The notes under the pieces were generated by a model that saw only the letters and a program-made list of their open reading frames with translations, made no database searches and was not told the DNA's origin. A program made the position numbers and the translations under genes. Source: Phaeodactylibacter sp. (GTDB lineage Bacteria; Bacteroidota; Bacteroidia; Chitinophagales; Saprospiraceae). From it: a stretch of 36,779 nt of DNA. Location: NCBI RefSeq assembly GCF_022763345.1, contig NZ_JALEGS010000027.1, positions 1-36,779 on the forward strand. Reading direction: 5' to 3'. This document shows positions 8,897 through 17,681 of the stretch, in pieces (position 1 is the first letter of the stretch; each line of letters begins with the position of its first letter).

Positions 8897-9035
8897 GAGA
8901 GAGCATTGCTTCTTAGTTAATTGCTATTAACTTTTTGCTCATTTTAAGTTGCTTTACCTTTCCGGTATTTTTAAAGCATTTGTATGATGTTTAAGATCTG
9001 TTCCTTCACTGGAATAGAATTATTGATAAAAGGGA

Positions 9036-9070
9036 AACGGCGTATCCACACTATTTTGGGATACGCCGTT
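9036..9070 (-). terminator. Terminator of the gldE-gldD transcript
   Basis: A perfect 12-bp stem AACGGCGTATCC / GGATACGCCGTT (9036-9047, 9059-9070) encloses an 11-nt loop. On the minus strand it is followed by a T-rich stretch (TTTCCCTTTTATC), 50 nt past the gldD stop. The rest of 8897-9121 holds no recognisable gene. Confidence 0.75.
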
Positions 9071-9121
9071 CCTGTTTACTCATACATAGGGAATGGTATG
9101 GTGGATAGAAAATTAGTCGCC

Positions 9122-9715
9122 CTATTCTGTCCACTCAAAGGTCTCGATCATCCGAAGGAGATCGGTTTCCAGAAAATCATAGATAGGGGCCATTGAATCG
9201 GGTCGTACCTCGGTGTTGAAGTAAAGGGATGCCCGCAGGAAATGGTTGGTACTGTCCGTGAGGTAGAACTGCGCCGGAGAAGCAGCGTGCCCTTCAATGA
9301 GGAAGAGAACCCCGCTGACGTTGTTGTCTTTTTTGATGAGCAGCTCATCAATATAGCTTGCCTTTTTATTGTGCCAGTCAGCGAGGTTGAAGGCATCGCT
9401 GCGGAGGTCTTCCCAATTCGCCTGATTTTCAATAGGGGCATAGCTGCAATAGAGACGGCCATCAAAGTCTTTGAAGTAGAGGTCGAACCAGCAAGGGTGG
9501 GGCGGCGCTTCGTCAAAGAAGCTTTTGTCTTGTTCTACTTCGGCGTATTCCGGATACTCGAAGGTGAAAGCACAGTAGTCCTCGTCAAATTGCTGGTAAG
9601 CCTTTTCAGGGTACTCGACTTTGGGGAATGCCCGCGGTTTGGGCGTGGGCGCAGGGTCATCGCCACAGCTGCCTAAGAAAACGATCAGGAAAACAAAAAA
9701 GCTCAACCGGTACAT
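9122..9715 (-). CDS. gldD: Gliding motility lipoprotein GldD
   Basis: The 197-residue protein has a lipoprotein signal with lipobox FLGSC (C17) and then the GldD pattern: PKPRAFPKVEYPEKAYQQFD, FTFEYPEYAEVE, PCWFDLYFKDFDGRLYCSY, LLIKKDNNVSGVLFLIEG, QFYLTDSTNHFLRASLYFNT, and FLETDLLRMIETFEW near the end. GldD is required for gliding in Flavobacterium and is thought to act in the envelope with the T9SS/gliding apparatus; its biochemical role is unknown. It starts 7 nt after gldE ends, in the order mutY-ssb-gldE-gldD known from Flavobacterium. Confidence 0.93.
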   Translation of the reverse strand: MYRLSFFVFLIVFLGSCGDDPAPTPKPRAFPKVEYPEKAYQQFDEDYCAFTFEYPEYAEVEQDKSFFDEAPPHPCWFDLYFKDFDGRLYCSYAPIENQANWEDLRSDAFNLADWHNKKASYIDELLIKKDNNVSGVLFLIEGHAASPAQFYLTDSTNHFLRASLYFNTEVRPDSMAPIYDFLETDLLRMIETFEWTE

Positions 9716-9722
9716 AGACTAT

Positions 9723-11144
9723 TTAATTTTTGGGAAGCGTCAATAAAATCTGCTCAATCCTCCGCTTGCTAACGGTGACGACTTTGAAACGGTATGGGCC
9801 TTGAGTAATCTCTGCGTCAGTTTTGGGCATAAAACCCTTGATTTCCAGGATTAGGCCCGCCAGCGAATCTGCCTCGCCTTTCACCTCATCAAAGGTATTG
9901 GTGTCGATACCAATGATACGGCAGACATCGTTAAGGAGCGTTTTCCCCTCAAACAGGTAATTGAAGTCATCGATTTTTTTGTAGACGACCTCTATTTCGT
10001 CATCAAACTCATCCTTGATTTCACCAATGACTTCTTCCATAATATCCTCCAGGGTGACGATACCGGAGCTACCGCCGTACTCATCCACAACGATAGCCAT
10101 GTGCAGGCGCTGCACCTGGAACTCCTTTAGCAAGTCATTTATTTTCTTCGCTTCCGGCACGTAGTAGACATCGGGCCGGATCAGTTCCTGCCATTCGAAA
10201 TCGGCAGGTTCGTCCAGGTGCCCCAGGAGGTCCTTCACGTAAAGGATGCCAGTGACGTTGTCGAAATCGTTTTCATAGACTGGTATACGGGAATACCCGG
10301 CCTCCTTAATAATTTCCAGAAGCTCCTTATAATCCATTCGGAAGTCGACCGCTACCACATCTACCCGGGAGCGCATAATCTGTTTGACCGTTACATCACC
10401 AAACTTGACGATGCTCTTTAGGATATCAATATCTCTGCCCGCTCCTTTTTCCTGGCTCACTGTCAGTTCAATGGCTTCATCGATTTCGGCCCGGCTGGGG
10501 CTGTTGCCATTGCCTGCACCGGCAAGGCGCCTTTCCATGATATTAGTAGACTTCACCAGGATATTGCTAACCGGATGAAACAACCGCATCATGATATCGA
10601 GTGGGCGGGACATTAAACGGGCGAGCTGTAGGTTGTTGATACGGGCGTAAACTTTGGGTGCCACTTCTCCGAACAAGACGAGCAAAAAAGTCACTCCCGC
10701 TATGGTGATCAAAAAGCTTAGCAAGCGGCCCCAAAATTCTGTTTGTTCTGGTGTAGGCACCGTGAATAGGCCAAGCAGTGCCGTTGCCCATTGATCGAAC
10801 GTTTCGTCTGGAAAGGCAGAGCGGAGCACAAAATCAGACAGGATGACAATCGCAATATTGATGAAGTTATTGCTAATCAGGATAGTCGCTAAAAGCTTTC
10901 GGGGTTTTTCCTTCAGGCTGATGATGGCGCGGTCCGCAACGGTATTACTGTCTTCCAGTTTCTTCACATCGCTATAACCCAAAGAAAAGAAGGCGACCTC
11001 AGAGCCGGAAATAAGGGCTGAAGAAAAGAGCAGCAAAATAATGCCAAATACGCCCAGCAATAATTCAGGGCTGAAGGCACTCAGAAACAGTGGATGCTGA
11101 AGCTGAACCAGAAACGAAATTAAACTAGCGGGCTCCGATTCCAA
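9723..11144 (-). CDS. gldE: Gliding motility-associated protein GldE (CNNM/CorC-like membrane protein with CBS pair)
   Basis: The 473-residue protein contains, in order, an N-terminal DUF21/CNNM membrane domain (hydrophobic segments near 28-55, 85-107 and 140-165, with LISGSEVAFFSL), a CBS pair (about 255-380: IMRSRVDVVAV, SRIPVYENDFDNVTGILYVKD, MAIVVDEYGGSSGIVTLEDI), and a C-terminal CorC/HlyC transporter-associated domain (about 395-470). The family includes Mg2+ efflux-linked proteins. GldE is the gliding-associated paralogue and can partly compensate for GldD defects in Flavobacterium. It lies 29 nt after ssb and 7 nt before gldD on the minus strand, evidently one operon. Confidence 0.93.
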   Translation of the reverse strand: MESEPASLISFLVQLQHPLFLSAFSPELLLGVFGIILLLFSSALISGSEVAFFSLGYSDVKKLEDSNTVADRAIISLKEKPRKLLATILISNNFINIAIVILSDFVLRSAFPDETFDQWATALLGLFTVPTPEQTEFWGRLLSFLITIAGVTFLLVLFGEVAPKVYARINNLQLARLMSRPLDIMMRLFHPVSNILVKSTNIMERRLAGAGNGNSPSRAEIDEAIELTVSQEKGAGRDIDILKSIVKFGDVTVKQIMRSRVDVVAVDFRMDYKELLEIIKEAGYSRIPVYENDFDNVTGILYVKDLLGHLDEPADFEWQELIRPDVYYVPEAKKINDLLKEFQVQRLHMAIVVDEYGGSSGIVTLEDIMEEVIGEIKDEFDDEIEVVYKKIDDFNYLFEGKTLLNDVCRIIGIDTNTFDEVKGEADSLAGLILEIKGFMPKTDAEITQGPYRFKVVTVSKRRIEQILLTLPKN

Positions 11145-11173
11145 GGTGCTGGGAATTAGTGAACGGAAGTTGC

Positions 11174-11680
11174 CTAGAATGGCAAGTCATCTTCGGCGGT
11201 ATCGCTGCCGCCATTAGGTTCGTCATGTGTGTTGCCGGAAGTATTACCAGCGGTTTGAGCCGCTGTTGTACTCTGAGTAGCTGGTTTTGCATCCCCGGAT
11301 TTATACTCATCTTCTGCACTTGGGAAATAGCCTCCACCGCCGGAGTTGTTGTCACGTTTGCCACCCACCATACGAAAATAGCTGGCGACCACTTCAGTCG
11401 TCTTACGGTTATTGCCATCCTGATCCTGCCAGGTACGGTGGGTCAGTTTACCTTCAACATAAATCTGAGCTCCTGTTTTTAACTGGCTTTCTGCCCGCTC
11501 AGCAAGCGTTCTCCACATGACAATATCGTGCCATTCTGTCAACGTTTGCCATTCGCCGTTGCGGTCTTTGTAGTTTTCGTTGGTGGCCAGGCGCACTTTA
11601 GCTACGACTGCACCGTTTTCCAGGCGGCGTACCTCAGGGTCTGCACCTAAATTACCAATTAATATAACGCGGTTTACCAT
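11174..11680 (-). CDS. ssb: Single-stranded DNA-binding protein SSB
   Basis: The 168-residue protein opens with the OB-fold MVNRVILIGNLGADPEVRRLENG, followed by TEWHDIVMWRTLAERAESQLKTGAQIYVEGKLTHRTWQD. A Gly/Ser/Thr-rich disordered linker leads to the acidic tip DTAEDDLPF, which recruits SSB partners. It coats single-stranded DNA in replication and repair. The start at 11680 gives the standard MVNRVILIGN opening. It sits 36 nt after mutY in the same minus-strand operon. Confidence 0.97.
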   Translation of the reverse strand: MVNRVILIGNLGADPEVRRLENGAVVAKVRLATNENYKDRNGEWQTLTEWHDIVMWRTLAERAESQLKTGAQIYVEGKLTHRTWQDQDGNNRKTTEVVASYFRMVGGKRDNNSGGGGYFPSAEDEYKSGDAKPATQSTTAAQTAGNTSGNTHDEPNGGSDTAEDDLPF

Positions 11681-11716
11681 TTTTAGCTATTGGATTGAAG
11701 TTTGAGGCGCTCTTCG

Positions 11717-12832
11717 TTACACCAATTTTAAATATAACGAATTATCGCCTAAATACCAATCAATTATTTTCGGGAAAGCGAAATTACTTAAGTTTTTCCG
11801 ATCGGCAAGAAAGTAAGGAGCTAATTCTGTTTCCAAAGGCGGGGCGTCTTCTAGGTGAATTTCCCAAAACACCGCCTGAATCTTTTGATGGGTCAGTGTT
11901 TGTTGCTGAGGTGGAGAGACCTGCTCGATTCGGGCAGGCCGATCTCCAATGCATACCTGCCAGGGAGCACTGCGCCGGATTTCCCGTTCGCTTGCTTTGG
12001 CTTCCGGCCACTCCAGCACCGGGAAGTCATAGAGGTTGCGCCAGATGTCCTTTTCTGTTCTTTTCCGCAGGATGACCTGTGGGCCTGCATTCACGACCAG
12101 GTAATGGAAATACCGGTTTTTCTTTTTGATCTTTTTGGCTTTGACTGGTAGCTGATCTATTCTTTTATCCTTGAAAGCGGCGCATTGGCTGCTTAGCGGG
12201 CAATGTGCACAAAGTGGCGCTTTAGGCTTGCAGTGGGTAGCCCCAAAATCCATCATAGCTTGGTTGTGCTGAGATGGGGCAAGGGGGGAAGCCTGTAGTG
12301 CCCGGTCTGCCAGATTGGCAAATTGCTTTTTCCCTTCTGTGCTATCAATGGGCGTCTGAATGCCCCAGAATCTGGATAGCACCCGGAATACGTTGCCATC
12401 AACGACCGCATAAGGAAGTTCGTAGGCGAAAGATGCAATGGCGGCCGCGGTGTAAGGGCCCACTCCTTTAAGGGCGCGTATCCCTTCGTAGGTAGTTGGA
12501 AACTTGCCATTGAGGGTGTTCGCAATATACTTCGCTGCTGCATGTAGGTTGCGGGCCCGGGAGTAGTAGCCGAGGCCTTCCCAGGTTTTCATGATGGTGT
12601 CCTCGGGGGCATTAGCGAGGTCCTGCACAGTGGGGAAGCGTTCGCGGAAACGCTCAAAGTAGGGTAGACCCTGCTCTACCCGGGTCTGTTGAAGGATGAT
12701 TTCGGACAGCCAAATCAGGTAGGCGTCCTTTTCACCCTTCCAGGGCAGGGGGCGATGGCTTTGGCCAAACCAAAGCTTGAGCTGATTCGTGAAAAAAGAC
12801 AAACTGTCTTTTGAAGTGGATCTTCTTGGCAT
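11717..12832 (-). CDS. mutY: A/G-specific adenine glycosylase MutY
   Basis: MutY removes adenine mispaired with 8-oxoguanine. The 371-residue protein has the catalytic Glu in SEIILQQTRV (E44), the helix-hairpin-helix LKGVGPYTAAAI (121-132), the catalytic Asp in VVDGNV (D145), and a [4Fe-4S] loop C-x6-C-x2-C-x5-C (C201, C208, C211, C217). The C-terminal part (about 235-371) is the NUDIX-like 8-oxoG recognition domain. It heads the mutY-ssb-gldE-gldD operon. The start at 12832 lies about 15 nt after a strong hairpin (12847-12878), so its own promoter must overlap or precede that hairpin; TATACTTT near 12890 is a weak candidate -7. Confidence 0.96.
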   Translation of the reverse strand: MPRRSTSKDSLSFFTNQLKLWFGQSHRPLPWKGEKDAYLIWLSEIILQQTRVEQGLPYFERFRERFPTVQDLANAPEDTIMKTWEGLGYYSRARNLHAAAKYIANTLNGKFPTTYEGIRALKGVGPYTAAAIASFAYELPYAVVDGNVFRVLSRFWGIQTPIDSTEGKKQFANLADRALQASPLAPSQHNQAMMDFGATHCKPKAPLCAHCPLSSQCAAFKDKRIDQLPVKAKKIKKKNRYFHYLVVNAGPQVILRKRTEKDIWRNLYDFPVLEWPEAKASEREIRRSAPWQVCIGDRPARIEQVSPPQQQTLTHQKIQAVFWEIHLEDAPPLETELAPYFLADRKNLSNFAFPKIIDWYLGDNSLYLKLV

Positions 12833-12846
12833 ATATAGAAAAAGTA

Positions 12847-12878
12847 GCGGCGATAGAGCCTGATGGTTCTATCGCCGC
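12847..12878 (-). terminator. Terminator between the ECF sigma gene and mutY
   Basis: A 14-bp stem GCGGCGATAGAGCC / GGTTCTATCGCCGC (one G-U pair) has a 4-nt loop. On the minus strand it is followed by TACTTTTTCTATAT, a classic intrinsic terminator for the sigma gene ending at 12975. If mutY transcription starts upstream of it, it would also be the 5' leader structure of that mRNA. The rest of 12879-12974 shows nothing recognisable. Confidence 0.8.
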
Positions 12879-12974
12879 ATAAAAGTAAAGTATATATTTC
12901 GATAAGGGGGAAATCCGTAGGTCCGAAATGTCTAGGGTGCCACCGGTAATACCGAGTTAAACTTGTACGAAACC

Positions 12975-13514
12975 CTACTGAATAGCCTTCTGACGAAGCT
13001 CGCTCAGATTTTCATAACGCTTGCCAATCACTTCTTTAAGTTCTTTGCGAGCGAAAAAGATACGGCTCTTAACGGTACCGAGTGGCAATTCAAGGTGATC
13101 GGCAATTTCCTGATACTTATAGCCATGGTAGTGCATCAAAAATGGAATCTTAATGCTGTCGTCCAGCTCTTCGATCATTTGAGTAAGCTCCTTAAGCATA
13201 ATGTTGGATTCTGCTTTGTTTGAAATAACAACACTTCCCGAATTGATGTAATACATATTATCGGTAGAGTCCATGATCGTATTGGCTTTGACTTTTTTCC
13301 GGTAGTTATTAATGAAGATGTTCTTCATAATAGTGAAAAGCCAGGCTTTGAAGTTCGTTCCAGGCCGGAATTTGTCCCGGTTGGTGAAAGCTCTGAATGC
13401 GGTCTCCTGAAAGAGGTCTTTCGCATCCTCTGTGTTTTTGGTCAGATTGTAGGCGAAAGAATTGAGGAGAACCGTCATTTTATCGAAGTTGCTGTAAAAC
13501 TCTGTGGTGGACAT
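12975..13514 (-). CDS. ECF-type RNA polymerase sigma factor
   Basis: The 179-residue protein has sigma region 2 (FDKMTVLLNSFAYNLTKNTEDAKDLFQETAFRAF...FKAWLFTIMKNIFINNYRKK) and region 4 (IEELDDSIKIPFLMHYHGYKYQEIADHLELPLGTVKSRIFFARKELKEVI), joined by a short linker. There is no region 1 or 3, as in the ECF (RpoE-like) group. No anti-sigma gene with a membrane segment is adjacent. It is monocistronic, with its own promoter (13564-13595) and terminator (12847-12878). Close relatives with the MSTTEFYSNF..LL.SFAYNLT opening are widespread in Bacteroidota; the regulon cannot be inferred here. Confidence 0.92.
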   Translation of the reverse strand: MSTTEFYSNFDKMTVLLNSFAYNLTKNTEDAKDLFQETAFRAFTNRDKFRPGTNFKAWLFTIMKNIFINNYRKKVKANTIMDSTDNMYYINSGSVVISNKAESNIMLKELTQMIEELDDSIKIPFLMHYHGYKYQEIADHLELPLGTVKSRIFFARKELKEVIGKRYENLSELRQKAIQ

Positions 13515-13563
13515 GGCTAAATTGGACTTTAAGTTTTTTGTTCAAGTTTTTCTCTTGTTGAAT

Positions 13564-13595
13564 CAAAGATAAGGAATAGTTAAACAAAATACAAT
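13564..13595 (-). promoter_or_regulatory. Promoter of the ECF sigma gene
   Basis: On the minus strand ATTG (13595-13592) is followed after 20 nt by TATCTTTG (13571-13564), matching the Bacteroidota TTTG-N18-20-TAnnTTTG form with a weaker -33. The expected start is about 13557, some 40 nt before the ATG at 13514. This primary-sigma promoter suggests basal expression rather than strict autoregulation. Confidence 0.6.
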
Positions 13596-13874
13596 ATTTC
13601 ATACCGAAGTGACGCTGATTTTGCACTAAAATGAAGCCCGAATTCTTGAATTCATTTCAGAAATGGCTGTGAATCAGTTGTTTATCGCCAAGTGCGAACT
13701 TTCAAAAATTTTTATAACTTTCAAAAAAAAATGAAACGGAGGGGTTTTTGTCGAGTCATTTAGGCGTGTTTTCATACTTTTGTTCAACATTCGGGACTTT
13801 GAACGCCATGAAAAAGACCGGTGTAGAACCATGTCCACACTAAAGTTAAACAGAAAAACGACTTTTGTTAAACC
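13596..13874. other. Intergenic region with no gene recognised
   Basis: AT-rich spacer between the sigma gene promoter and the end of the LptG-like gene. It contains GAATTCTTGAATTC, a poly-A/T tract near 13720-13735, and a plus-strand TACTTTTG (13775-13782) resembling a -7 box without a well-spaced -33. Only an 11-codon reading frame follows, so no gene is called. Confidence 0.6.
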
Positions 13875-14963
13875 CTACTTCTGGGCATTCCGGACCAAAT
13901 AAATGGCGACTACGCTAAAGACGAGGTTGGGCAGCCAGATGCCCACAATAACCGGAATGAGCTGACCGGCTGCAAATACTACAGCGAAGCGGGAAAAGAA
14001 AATGAATAGTGCTCCAATACCAACCCCCATCGCCAGGTGGAGCCCAATGCCGCCCCGTACTTTACGGGCCGCAATAGCCATTCCGATAATGGTGAGAATA
14101 AAAATAGTGAAGGGCTCGGCAGTCCTCCGGTGAAATTCGATTTCATACTTTTTAGTATTGCCCACGCCACGGGCTTCTTGCTTGGCAATGTAGTCTAGCA
14201 GTTGCTGGGAAGTCATCATCATGTGCTGCTCCTTGTAATCCACAAAGTCAGCCGGGGTTAGGTTGATCGCCGTATCGAGGGTCTCTCCCCGGCCGAGGAT
14301 GAGTTCCTCTTCCATATCATTAAAGGTGCGGACTTCATAGTTGCGCAGGCGCCATTGGTTCGGTGGGCCTACCCATTCGGCGGTGTTGGCCTTGAGCAGC
14401 GATACCAATTCCCCATTCTCAAAGTGCTCCAACCGGAATTTGCGGGCGGTGCTGTCGCGCTTCCGGTAGTAGTTGATGTAGACTTTAGTGTCGGGGGCTA
14501 CAAACATATGCACGTCCTGTGTCTTGCCCTTATCGTTATTCGTCCAGATATAGGCATGCTCAACGTCTAGCCGGTTCTTGTTGCCAAGCGGGATAAAAAA
14601 GTGGTTGCCTACAAGATGAAGTATGGCAATAAAGCTTGCTGCAATCAAATAGGGCTGCATAAACCGCCGAAAACTAATCCCGGCATTGAATATGGATATA
14701 ACTTCTGAATTGTAGGCAAGTCGGGATGTAAAGAAAATGACGGCAATAAGGGTGTACAGTGGCCAGAGCAGTCCCGCAATAAACATAATGAACCCTGGAT
14801 AGTAGAGCACAAAAATCTCAAAGCGCGTAATGTCGCTCTCGATGAACTTCTCAATCTTCTCACTAAAGTCAATAATAACCGATATCATAGTGAAGATGAG
14901 CACCGTGAAAAAAAAGGTGCTCAAAAACTTCTTGATAAGATACAGGTCAATTTTCTTTAGCAT
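13875..14963 (-). CDS. LptF/LptG family LPS-export permease
   Basis: The 362-residue protein (start MLKKIDLYLIKKFLSTFFF at 14963) has three N-terminal membrane helices (about 12-35, 55-80, 95-120), a periplasmic beta-jellyroll domain (about 130-265, including DTKVYINYYRKRDSTARKF) and three C-terminal helices ending VAIYLVRNAQK. This is the YjgP/YjgQ (PF03739) architecture. LptF/G couple LptB ATP hydrolysis to lipopolysaccharide extraction from the inner membrane. Upstream codons to 15143 overlap tgt and lack homology, so the later start is chosen. It is the last gene of the SPOR-rodA-tgt-lptG-type run, 124 nt after tgt. F and G cannot be told apart here. Confidence 0.9.
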   Translation of the reverse strand: MLKKIDLYLIKKFLSTFFFTVLIFTMISVIIDFSEKIEKFIESDITRFEIFVLYYPGFIMFIAGLLWPLYTLIAVIFFTSRLAYNSEVISIFNAGISFRRFMQPYLIAASFIAILHLVGNHFFIPLGNKNRLDVEHAYIWTNNDKGKTQDVHMFVAPDTKVYINYYRKRDSTARKFRLEHFENGELVSLLKANTAEWVGPPNQWRLRNYEVRTFNDMEEELILGRGETLDTAINLTPADFVDYKEQHMMMTSQQLLDYIAKQEARGVGNTKKYEIEFHRRTAEPFTIFILTIIGMAIAARKVRGGIGLHLAMGVGIGALFIFFSRFAVVFAAGQLIPVIVGIWLPNLVFSVVAIYLVRNAQK

Positions 14964-15087
14964 AGTTCTGGCCGGGTATTGGACTGGGCAACAAAGAAAA
15001 GCGCTTTTGAGCAGAATTCCCACTGCATTTGCTGCGCTTCTAATCGGTAACGCACAGGATAAGGTTTTAGATGCACCTCTAACAAAA

Positions 15088-16227
15088 TTATAACCTCCTT
15101 TGCACTCGTTTAACCATCTCCTCTTTCCAGGAAGCAAAGTCACCGGCGATAATGTGTCGACGGGCTTCCCCCACTAGCCAGAGGTAGAAACTCAGGTTGT
15201 GCAGGCTGGCAATTTGCGGGCCCAGAAGCTCTTTGGTGTGCATGAGGTGCCGCAGGTAGGCTTTGGAATACTGCTGACTGGCATAGCAGGGGTTGTTCGC
15301 ATCCACCGCGCTGAAGTCGTCTTTCCACTTGGCATTCTTGATATTGATAATGCCTTCTGAGGTATACAGCATACCATGGCGGGCATTCCGGGTGGGCAGC
15401 ACGCAGTCAAACATATCCACGCCCAGGGCGATGCATTCCAGGATGTTTTCAGGCGTGCCCACGCCCATCAGGTAGCGGGGCTTGTCCTTAGGCAGGATAC
15501 CGCAGACCTGATCGGTGGTTTCGTACATGTCTTCCGCAGGTTCGCCTACCGAAAGCCCGCCAATTGCATTGCCTGGCTGTCCCGCTGCTGCGATCGTCTC
15601 CGCTGATTTGCGGCGCAGGTCGGGGTAAGTGCTGCCCTGCACAATGGGGAAGAGCGTCTGTTCGTACCCATATTTGCCGCCAGTCTCTGCCATGCGCTTC
15701 ACACAGCGGTCCAGCCATCGGTGGGTGAGCTCCATGGAATTTTTGGCATACTCATAGTCGCAAGGGTAGGGGGGGCACTCATCAAAGGCCATGATGATGT
15801 CCGCACCGATGATACGTTGAATGTCGATGGCGCGTTCCGGAGTGAAAGTGTGGGAAGAACCATCTATGTGCGACCGGAAAGTGACCCCTTCCTCATTTAT
15901 TTTGCGCTGAGCGCTCAGGGAGTAGACCTGATAACCGCCGCTATCGGTAAGCATCGGGCGCTTCCAACCGTTGAAACCATGCAGCCCGCCTGCCTGTTCC
16001 AGTATTTCCAGCCCAGGGCGCAGGTATAAATGATAAGTGTTGCCCAGGATGATCTGAGCCTTGATATCGGACTCCAGTTCTCGTTGATGGACTCCCTTGA
16101 CGGTGCCAAGGGTGCCAACCGGCATGAAAATCGGTGTTTGGATACTGCCGTGCGCGGTTTCTATCTGGCCTGCCCGTGCCGCAGATTTTGGGTCCGTATG
16201 TTGCAGCTGGAAAGTGAACAAATTCAA
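15088..16227 (-). CDS. tgt: Queuine/preQ1 tRNA-guanine transglycosylase (Tgt)
   Basis: Tgt exchanges G34 for a queuine precursor in GUN-anticodon tRNAs. The 379-residue protein has the general-base Asp in LTDSGGYQV (D95), the nucleophile region GVDMFDCVLPTRNARHG (D274), and VQGSTYPDLR and IGGLSVGE for substrate binding. The zinc site is incomplete: where E. coli has C-x-C-x2-C, this protein has N312-x-C314-x2-S317, though the distal His (H343 in LHNL) is kept. I recall such loss in other Bacteroidota Tgts, so it may be a lineage trait. It starts 5 nt after rodA ends, indicating co-transcription. Confidence 0.96.
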   Translation of the reverse strand: MNLFTFQLQHTDPKSAARAGQIETAHGSIQTPIFMPVGTLGTVKGVHQRELESDIKAQIILGNTYHLYLRPGLEILEQAGGLHGFNGWKRPMLTDSGGYQVYSLSAQRKINEEGVTFRSHIDGSSHTFTPERAIDIQRIIGADIIMAFDECPPYPCDYEYAKNSMELTHRWLDRCVKRMAETGGKYGYEQTLFPIVQGSTYPDLRRKSAETIAAAGQPGNAIGGLSVGEPAEDMYETTDQVCGILPKDKPRYLMGVGTPENILECIALGVDMFDCVLPTRNARHGMLYTSEGIINIKNAKWKDDFSAVDANNPCYASQQYSKAYLRHLMHTKELLGPQIASLHNLSFYLWLVGEARRHIIAGDFASWKEEMVKRVQRRL

Positions 16228-16232
16228 TCAGT

Positions 16233-17675
16233 TTAGTGGCGGAAACGGTGTTTGTCTAGTTTAAGCAGAATGCTGATCATCAGGGTAAAGCCCAGCAGGG
16301 ATGAGCCACCCTTGCTAATCAGGGGCAGGGGGATACCGATGATCGGCGTTACGCCCATAGTCATGCCGATGTTGATGAATATATGAATGAACAGAATACC
16401 TGCGACACAATAGCCATAGTGCCGCGCAAAGGCAGATTTTTGCCGCTCTGCTACCACGGTTATGCGCAACAGGAGCAGCAAAAACAACAGGATGATACCA
16501 GCTGTGCCAACAAAACCCTGCTCTTCGCCAATGGTACAAAAAATGAAGTCTGTGGACTGCTCCGGTACGTAGTTGAGCTTGGTCATCGTGCCGTTTAAGA
16601 ATCCTTTGCCTTCCACACCTCCGGAACCAATGGCGGCCTTGGACTGAGTCAGGTTGTAAAGCGAGCCCCGCTCATCGCATTTTTCAGGCTGTAGCCAAAC
16701 GTTGATCCGGTCCTGCTGATGCGGTTTGAGCACATAGTTGAAAGCATAGTTTGAAGCAAAGGCGAGCCCGCTGCCCAGCACCAGAAAGAACGCCAGGAGC
16801 ATAGCCATGCGCCCATTGCGTTGCTGATAAGCGATGAAGCTGGAAGCCAGGAAAAGGACAACCGCCCCTCCTAGAAGGTAGAAATGATATCCCAGCCCGG
16901 ACAGATTGTAGGCTGCTATCGCCAGAAGGGCAATTGCCGCCCATGCATAATTTCTTAAGTTTTTACTGAAGTAGTAGGCCAGTACTGCTGCACCTGCCAA
17001 AACGGTGCCAAAGATGATTTGGACAGGCGGGTGTATAAACCCAAGAATCAGCAGCGTCGCACCAACGATTCCTACGATATAATAGATAGGGTTCAGCCCT
17101 TCACGAAAATATACAATCAGGAAGGAGGTAAAGACAAGTGCAGAACCGGCATCCGGCTGTAGCAGGATTAACAGGATGGGCAGGGTGATAAGCCCAAGGG
17201 CGGTCAGCTGTGCTTTGGGCTGCCGGAGGTCTGTGCTATAGGTGCTTAGAAATGCGGAAACGCCCAGGCAAGTGCCCACTTTAGCCAATTCAGAGGGCTG
17301 TAGGGAAAAACCGCCAAAAGAAAACCAAGAGGTGGCCCCTTTGATATTTGTCCCGAAAATCAGGACCAGGACCAGCATCAGCATGGATAATCCGTAGATC
17401 GGATAAGCAAAGGTTTGCCAAAACTTATAGTCAAAAAGCATAATGAAGGCGAAAACCAGCCCGCAAATGCCCAGCCATATGGCCTGCTTGCCGGCAGAGG
17501 TGCCCAGAAAGCCGCTCATCCCGACTTGTCTGTACTCCTCGTAGCTTACGGAGAAGATCATCATCCAGCCAATAACCGCCAGCCCCAGAAATAAGCAAAA
17601 GGTCAGCCAGTCAATGCGGCCAAACATCATTACACTCCCCGGGCTAACCTGACGTTGTCTGCGGTATGCGTTCAT
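16233..17675 (-). CDS. rodA: Rod-shape SEDS glycosyltransferase RodA
   Basis: The 480-residue polytopic protein of the FtsW/RodA/SpoVE family polymerises peptidoglycan glycan strands with a partner class B PBP during elongation. Family marks are the GATSWFSFGGFSLQPSELAK segment, LLQPDAGSALVFTSF with the essential Asp, the long extracellular loop RINVWLQPEKCDERGSLYNL...GSGGVEGKGFLNG, VPEQSTDFIFCTIGEEQGF, and GIPLPLISKGGSSLL near the C-terminus. A central TM-rich stretch (about 215-300) is longer than in E. coli RodA. It lies 6 nt after the SPOR gene and 5 nt before tgt. The usual mreBCD/PBP2 genes are not in the window. Confidence 0.95.
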   Translation of the reverse strand: MNAYRRQRQVSPGSVMMFGRIDWLTFCLFLGLAVIGWMMIFSVSYEEYRQVGMSGFLGTSAGKQAIWLGICGLVFAFIMLFDYKFWQTFAYPIYGLSMLMLVLVLIFGTNIKGATSWFSFGGFSLQPSELAKVGTCLGVSAFLSTYSTDLRQPKAQLTALGLITLPILLILLQPDAGSALVFTSFLIVYFREGLNPIYYIVGIVGATLLILGFIHPPVQIIFGTVLAGAAVLAYYFSKNLRNYAWAAIALLAIAAYNLSGLGYHFYLLGGAVVLFLASSFIAYQQRNGRMAMLLAFFLVLGSGLAFASNYAFNYVLKPHQQDRINVWLQPEKCDERGSLYNLTQSKAAIGSGGVEGKGFLNGTMTKLNYVPEQSTDFIFCTIGEEQGFVGTAGIILLFLLLLLRITVVAERQKSAFARHYGYCVAGILFIHIFINIGMTMGVTPIIGIPLPLISKGGSSLLGFTLMISILLKLDKHRFRH

Positions 17676-17681
17676 ATAATA

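Noticed and set aside
13811..13846. Tiny plus-strand reading frame (11 codons) after a TACTTTTG box
   Set aside because: Too short to support, no well-spaced -33, and no downstream gene on that strand.
14964..15143. 60-codon N-terminal extension of the LptF/G-type gene
   Set aside because: It overlaps the 3' end of tgt and lacks a membrane-protein start; MLKKIDLYLIKKF is the family-like beginning.
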